Source: Archangium sp. (GTDB lineage: Bacteria; Myxococcota; Myxococcia; Myxococcales; Myxococcaceae). Taken from it: a stretch of 20,344 nucleotides of DNA. Both the position numbers and the translations under genes were made by a program. The stretch spans positions 1 to 20,344 of the forward strand of contig JAEUJT010000152.1 in NCBI GenBank assembly GCA_016793525.1, written 5' to 3'. The notes under the pieces are model-generated. The model was not told the origin of the DNA, did no database searches, and saw nothing but the letters and a program-made list of their open reading frames with translations. Positions within the stretch are counted from its first letter, which is position 1. Every line of letters begins with the position of its first letter. Below, piece after piece: positions 16,826 to 20,344 of this stretch.

Positions 16826-18334
16826 TCAGCGTCGCAACGCGCGCCGGAAGACGAGCAGGAGCGCGCCTCCCAGCACGGCCTCGCCTCCCACCGCTCCGCA
16901 GTGACACCCACCGGGAGCGCTCGGCCCGAGGGTCTCCGGAAGCACCTCGACCACGCCCGCGTCGACGCCTGCATCAGGCTCGACGCCCATCACCCGCTGC
17001 AGGGCGTGCGTGGGGTCGACGATGCCGTAGCCATAGAGCGCGTCGTGGCCCCGCGCGTCGGGCACCGCGAAGGGCGCGCGCCGAGCCGTCGCCTCGAGGA
17101 GCGACTTCACCTCGGCCGGAGACGCATCGGGCTTCGCCGACAGCACCAACCCCGCGATGCCGGCGACCAGCGGGCAGGCGCTCGAGGTGCCTCCGAAGAG
17201 CGACGTGTAGTCACCCGTCGAGTCACCGTCGGCGCCGACGATGTCCAGCGTGAAGGTGCCGGTGGGCGACGTCACCGAGAGCGCCTCACCGCGGTTGCTG
17301 AAGGGGGCCGCCTCGTCGAAGTTGTTGAGCGCGCCCACGGTGATGACGCCCGGCACCGCCGCCACCCGGTCGCTGGTGATGACGTTGTCGTCGTTGCCCG
17401 CCGCGAACACCACCACCGCTCCGCGCCCTCCGCGGCCGCTCGACAGCACGGTGGTGATGGCCTGCGCCACCATCGGAGGCACCGGCGTCGACGGCCCGTA
17501 GCTCCAGCTGTTGCTCACCACGTCGGCCTGCGTCGACACCACGAAGTCGAACGCCTCGAGGTCGGCGGTGATGGGAATCAAATCGCCCCGGTTCCCCAAC
17601 ATGCGAATGCAGCGCAATTTGCACTCCGGGCACGCGCCGGCCATGCCTTCGGCGTTGTTCGTCTCGGCCGCGACCAGGCCCGCACAGGCGGTGCCGTGGT
17701 TGCTCCCCTGGCGCCCGGCCGGAGGGGTCGGGTCGTCGTCGCGGTCGATGACATCGCGCCCAGGCAGCAGCTTGTTCTTCAAGTCGGGGTGTGTCGCGTC
17801 ACAGCCGGAGTCGATGACCGCCACCACGATGTCGGCCGAACCCTGGGTCAGCCGCCAGGCGCCCTCGATGCGCAGCGTCTTCAGGTACCACTGCGCCTCG
17901 TAGCGCGCGTCGTTGGGAGGCACCGGCCACCCCGCTGGAAACCGCGCCAGCCACACGTTCGCCGACGCCTCCACGCCCGCCGCCGCCAACCGCTGCGCCA
18001 CCGCCACGCCGTCTTCACCCGGCCGCCCGCGCACGACCCACGCATCGAGCGACGCGGAGGCCCGGCGCACCACCTCAACTCCCGGCACCTGCGGACGCCC
18101 GAGCGCGATGGCCTCGTCTCCAACCTCTGCCTCAAAGTGCTGGCCGTTGCGCGTCACCGTCACCGCGGTGCGGCCCGACGCCAACGACGCGCCCCGAACC
18201 ACGCAGGTCTCCAGGCCCGCCTCGCGCCAACAGACCTCGGGTGTCGAGGCGGCGGCACCTGTGGCAAAGAGCAGCAGGGCCACCAGCAACGAACGGACGG
18301 AAATGAGAACGATTTGCGATTGCATTTGGCGCAT
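16826..18334 (-). CDS. Secreted subtilisin-family serine protease with MYXO-CTERM-type tail
   Basis: A 502-residue S8 peptidase from the ATG at 18334; an ATG at 18325 would drop 3 residues. Residues 4-28 form a signal peptide (VRSLLVALLLFATGAAAS). A propeptide-like region follows, then the catalytic triad: Asp175 in AVIDSGCDATHPD, His213 in SNHGTACAGLVA and Ser384 in FGGTSSACPLVAG, with oxyanion Asn314 in FAAGND. The C-terminus (about 475-502) has Gly-Gly-Cys-His-Cys-Gly, a hydrophobic stretch and an Arg-rich end, the pattern of MYXO-CTERM sorting signals cut and anchored in Myxococcota. The Val/Asp-rich linker GVEPDAGVDAGVVEV precedes it. It is probably exported to the cell surface. It is divergent from the HmuY-like gene with very little intergenic space. 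The protease call is firm and the tail call good. Confidence 0.93.
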   Translation of the reverse strand: MRQMQSQIVLISVRSLLVALLLFATGAAASTPEVCWREAGLETCVVRGASLASGRTAVTVTRNGQHFEAEVGDEAIALGRPQVPGVEVVRRASASLDAWVVRGRPGEDGVAVAQRLAAAGVEASANVWLARFPAGWPVPPNDARYEAQWYLKTLRIEGAWRLTQGSADIVVAVIDSGCDATHPDLKNKLLPGRDVIDRDDDPTPPAGRQGSNHGTACAGLVAAETNNAEGMAGACPECKLRCIRMLGNRGDLIPITADLEAFDFVVSTQADVVSNSWSYGPSTPVPPMVAQAITTVLSSGRGGRGAVVVFAAGNDDNVITSDRVAAVPGVITVGALNNFDEAAPFSNRGEALSVTSPTGTFTLDIVGADGDSTGDYTSLFGGTSSACPLVAGIAGLVLSAKPDASPAEVKSLLEATARRAPFAVPDARGHDALYGYGIVDPTHALQRVMGVEPDAGVDAGVVEVLPETLGPSAPGGCHCGAVGGEAVLGGALLLVFRRALRR

Positions 18335-18356
18335 AAAGCGTGGCACAGACCGCGGC

Positions 18357-19238
18357 ATGCATGCACGTCTCTCTCTCGTGGTGATGGCTCTGGCGGTGTC
18401 GGCGTGTCGGCCGGCCGACGAGCCCTGCGGCCCCACGACCTGCGCCGGTTGCTGCGACGCGGCCGGTGAGTGCCAGGCGGGCAACACGGTCGCGGCGTGC
18501 GGCGGCACGGCGGGCGGCATGTGCGCGGTGTGCACCGAAGGCAACGGCTGCTTCTCGGGCGCGTGTGGCCCCATCGTCACCACGCCGGCGTGCGACCCGA
18601 CGCCGGTGACGTGCTCCGACCAGAGCGTGATGCAGCTCGACTTCCGCGCGCCGACGGCCTCGGGCCCGGTGATGACGACCTCGGCCGACGGCGTGTATTC
18701 GACCTACGTCGACGCACGCGCGGGAGGCCTCAACCCGACCGAATCGTACACCTACGTGCGCTTCACCGACGCGGGCGTGGAGCGGGTAGCGCTGTCTGAC
18801 GAGTCGTCGCTCACCTCGGTGGCGTGGGACATGGCGTTTCGGCGGTACGTCCTCCGCATCAACAGCGGCGTCGGCGGGCCGTCGTGTGTCCAAGCCGCGC
18901 GCACCGCGCCGATGACCTCGTTCGAGTCGGTGACGTCGGTCGACCCGGGCCTCGCGTTTCGCACCGAGGCGTACTTCACCTCGACCTGCGACATCATCCC
19001 CGACGGCTCGGGGCTCGACGCGCCTGCGACGGCGATGGCCAGCTTCTGGACCTACCAGAACTGCGTGCGCATGACGGGCAACGTGTACGTGGTGAAGCTG
19101 GCCAACGGCCGGCCGCTCAAGCTGCAGGTCCAGAGCTACTACGACGTGGACAAGCAGGCGGTGTGCGACTCCACCGGCTCGGTGCCCATGCCCAACGGTG
19201 CGGGGCAGCTCCGGTTCCGCTGGGCGTTTCTCGAGTGA
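18357..19238 (+). CDS. HmuY-like putative lipoprotein
   Basis: A 293-residue protein. The ATG at 18357 gives a lipoprotein signal with lipobox VSAC (Cys17). Residues 20-70 are Cys-rich (CGPTTCAGCCDAAGEC and onward), like the small EGF-like or knottin linkers of myxobacterial lipoproteins. From about residue 85 the sequence follows the HmuY pattern: a strand with a Tyr (VYSTYVDARAG), SVAWDMAFRRYVLRINSG (the 'WDiaFxRyxxrtNsG' motif), then VYVVKLANGRPLKLQVQSYYD and a C-terminal RFRWAFLE. HmuY proteins bind haem; in Porphyromonas it uses two His ligands, and I do not see a matching pair here, so haem binding is untested. It is divergent from the subtilase and 24 bases upstream of the small-protein/nucleotidyltransferase pair. 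Confidence 0.75.
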   Translation: MHARLSLVVMALAVSACRPADEPCGPTTCAGCCDAAGECQAGNTVAACGGTAGGMCAVCTEGNGCFSGACGPIVTTPACDPTPVTCSDQSVMQLDFRAPTASGPVMTTSADGVYSTYVDARAGGLNPTESYTYVRFTDAGVERVALSDESSLTSVAWDMAFRRYVLRINSGVGGPSCVQAARTAPMTSFESVTSVDPGLAFRTEAYFTSTCDIIPDGSGLDAPATAMASFWTYQNCVRMTGNVYVVKLANGRPLKLQVQSYYDVDKQAVCDSTGSVPMPNGAGQLRFRWAFLE

Positions 19239-19262
19239 GCGAAGTCGGCGTACACTCGAGGC

Positions 19263-19502
19263 ATGTCTTCGTTTGAAGAACGCGCCCGAGCGCGCGCGGG
19301 GTGGCCGAGCGAGAAGACGTCGGCCGACGCGCAGACCGAGCCCTTCGTTCTCGACGCGACGCGGGCATTTCAGGCCCTCGCCGAGCTGACGGCGCAAACC
19401 TGGCCAGCCGTGACGGCGCTCCAGCGCGCGCAATGGCCCTCGCGGCTGTACCGGCCCGGCGAGCCGAGGCCTGACTCCCATGACCTCTTCATGGAACGTT
19501 GA
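19263..19502 (+). CDS. Small protein paired with a nucleotidyltransferase
   Basis: A 79-residue soluble protein with no recognised domain. The N-terminus is highly charged (SSFEERARARAG); a helical segment follows (ATRAFQALAELTAQTWPAVTALQRAQW) and a Pro/Arg/Asp-rich tail. Its 3' end overlaps the start of the next gene by 23 bases, so the two are translated together. A TACACT at 19251-19256 lies 6 bases before the ATG, where a -10 element would give a nearly leaderless mRNA; no good -35 is visible. Its place ahead of an MNT-like gene suggests an accessory or antitoxin-type role, as inference only. Confidence 0.7.
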   Translation: MSSFEERARARAGWPSEKTSADAQTEPFVLDATRAFQALAELTAQTWPAVTALQRAQWPSRLYRPGEPRPDSHDLFMER

Positions 19503-19974
19503 TTTCCTCGACGCCGTCGACTGCTTGTTGGCCGAGCAGGTCGACTTCGTCGTGGTGGGTGCGTTCGCCCTGGCGATGCACGGCTTGCCGCGCGCGACCG
19601 GTGACGTCGACTTCTTCGTGCGCCCGTCGCCCGACAACGCCGAGCGGGTCTTCCGCGCGCTGAGCCGTTTCGGCGCTCCGCTGTCGAGCGCTTCGGTGCG
19701 CCCCGTCGACTTCGCGACCCCCGGTGTCGTGTACCAAATGGGCGTGCCTCCGCGGCGCATCGACGTGCTCACGCAAGCGAGCGGTGTGTCCTTCGACGAG
19801 GTGTGGGCCACGCGCATCATTCACGACGTCGACGGTCGCGCGGTGCCGTTCATCGGCCGGGACGCGCTGCTCCGAAACAAGATGGCCGCCGCGCGCCCGA
19901 AGGACCTCGCCGATGCCAAGGCGCTCGAGGCGCTCGCTCAGGCCTCACCCAGCAGCACCAAGTCGTCGCGGTGA
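19480..19974 (+). CDS. MNT/AbiEii-like nucleotidyltransferase
   Basis: A 164-residue protein with the core of small nucleotidyltransferases: VVVGAFALAMHGLPRATGDVDFFV. Here the metal-binding Asp pair is Asp42 and Asp44, and a third acidic residue appears at Asp95 in PRRIDVLT. The usual Gly-Gly or Gly-Ser reads Gly-Ala (position 27-28). The C-terminal part has a Lys/Arg-rich helix (LLRNKMAAARPKDLADAKALE), as in AbiEii and MNT proteins that modify targets with nucleotides. It overlaps the 79-aa gene by 23 bases upstream, and its last 37 bases overlap the convergent proB. Members of this superfamily occur as toxins or antitoxins in MNT-HEPN and AbiE systems and also in unrelated roles, so the actual role here is open. 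Confidence 0.8.
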   Translation: MTSSWNVDFLDAVDCLLAEQVDFVVVGAFALAMHGLPRATGDVDFFVRPSPDNAERVFRALSRFGAPLSSASVRPVDFATPGVVYQMGVPPRRIDVLTQASGVSFDEVWATRIIHDVDGRAVPFIGRDALLRNKMAAARPKDLADAKALEALAQASPSSTKSSR

Positions 19975-20344
19975 ATGGCCTCGTCGAGGCCGCGGTAGCC
20001 GAGCACGCTCTCGATTTCAGCGGTGCGTTTGCCGGCGATGCGGCGCAGCTCGTGTGCGGGGTACGCCGCCAGCCCGCGCGCGAAGGCCACGCCTGACTCG
20101 TCAACCACGTCGACCGGAGCGCCCTGGCTGAAGCTGCCGGTGATGCGCACGATGCCCGACGGGAGGAGCGAGGTGTGCCGCTCGACGATGGCCGCCTTGG
20201 CCCCGGCGTCGACCTGGAGCGCCCCCTGCGGCTTGAGGGCATGGGCGATCCACCCTGTGCGGGCGTCGCGCGAGGTGCCCACCGGCTCGAACAGCGTGCC
20301 CACCGGCTGGCCCTCGAAGATGCGGGCCACGGTGTCGGCCGGTT
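19938..20344 (-). CDS. proB: Glutamate 5-kinase, C-terminal PUA region (5' partial)
   Basis: The frame is open to the right edge, so only the C-terminal 134 residues are seen; the GTG at 20330 is internal. The sequence matches the end of ProB: VGTLFEPVG, GWIAHALKPQG, QVDAGAKAAI, SLLPSGIVRITGSFSQGAPVDV and the final HRDDLVLL. This covers the linker after the amino-acid kinase domain and the PUA domain. ProB phosphorylates L-glutamate in the first step of proline synthesis. Its 3' end overlaps the 3' end of the nucleotidyltransferase by 37 bases in convergent orientation. Confidence 0.92.
   Translation of the reverse strand, partial: PADTVARIFEGQPVGTLFEPVGTSRDARTGWIAHALKPQGALQVDAGAKAAIVERHTSLLPSGIVRITGSFSQGAPVDVVDESGVAFARGLAAYPAHELRRIAGKRTAEIESVLGYRGLDEAIHRDDLVLLGEA

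Noticed and set aside
16727..18469. A 580-codon open frame antisense to the subtilase
   Set aside because: Low-complexity Arg/His-rich translation; the minus strand carries the intact catalytic triad.
18132..19820. A 562-codon minus-strand frame across the HmuY-like, small-protein and nucleotidyltransferase genes
   Set aside because: Crosses three plus-strand genes with recognisable motifs and has no domain of its own.

Overview
The window looks like chromosomal DNA of a myxobacterium (phylum Myxococcota). GC and third-position GC are very high, so antisense frames stay open for hundreds of codons. A subtilase ends in a MYXO-CTERM-type tail (Gly-Cys motif, hydrophobic stretch, Arg cluster), which is characteristic of this phylum. 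Acellular-surface lipoproteins with Asp/Gly-rich linkers and a giant MopE-motif/Ig-like repeat protein also fit. I see no tRNA, rRNA, CRISPR array, insertion sequence or prophage gene. The window reads as an ordinary chromosomal segment with several accessory surface and small-cassette genes. No gap between genes exceeds about 140 bases.

Layout, left to right. (1) 2-5839: 3' part of a giant secreted repeat protein, cut by the left edge. It has a MopE-like metal-binding motif, 13 Ig-like repeats each with a conserved Cys pair, and a C-terminal repeat module. phhB follows two bases later. (2) 6239-7740: a very basic small protein transcribed divergently from rpsN-rpmB (zinc-free forms of S14 and L28). 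A terminator hairpin follows, then a Cys-rich DUF1636-type protein. (3) 7772-9186, minus strand: an AT-hook/Cys3-His protein, a strong intrinsic terminator, then kynA (tryptophan 2,3-dioxygenase). (4) 9319-12577, plus strand: a CheA-CheC-like pair overlapping by 4 bases, then a small membrane protein. (5) 12578-13417, minus strand: atpH (F1 delta) and a Cys-less thioredoxin-fold protein. The convergent membrane-protein gene abuts them with zero gap. (6) 13488-16688: an Hsp70/DnaK paralogue and a CxxCH-containing lipoprotein. (7) 16826-19238: a MYXO-CTERM subtilase divergent from a HmuY-like lipoprotein, with only 22 bases between their start codons. (8) 19263-20344: a two-gene cassette (79-aa protein plus MNT/AbiEii-like nucleotidyltransferase) whose 3' end overlaps the 3' end of proB, which runs off the right edge.

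Functional links are limited. CheA and the CheC-like protein form an obvious signalling pair (kinase plus phosphatase). rpsN-rpmB is a ribosomal-protein pair of the kind used in zinc limitation elsewhere. phhB and kynA both serve aromatic amino acid catabolism but are not in one operon. Three regions give the best leads for something undescribed. They are the small-protein/nucleotidyltransferase cassette, the AT-hook/Cys3-His protein, and the CheA/CheC-like pair with its His-rich loop. None can be called a new system from sequence alone.
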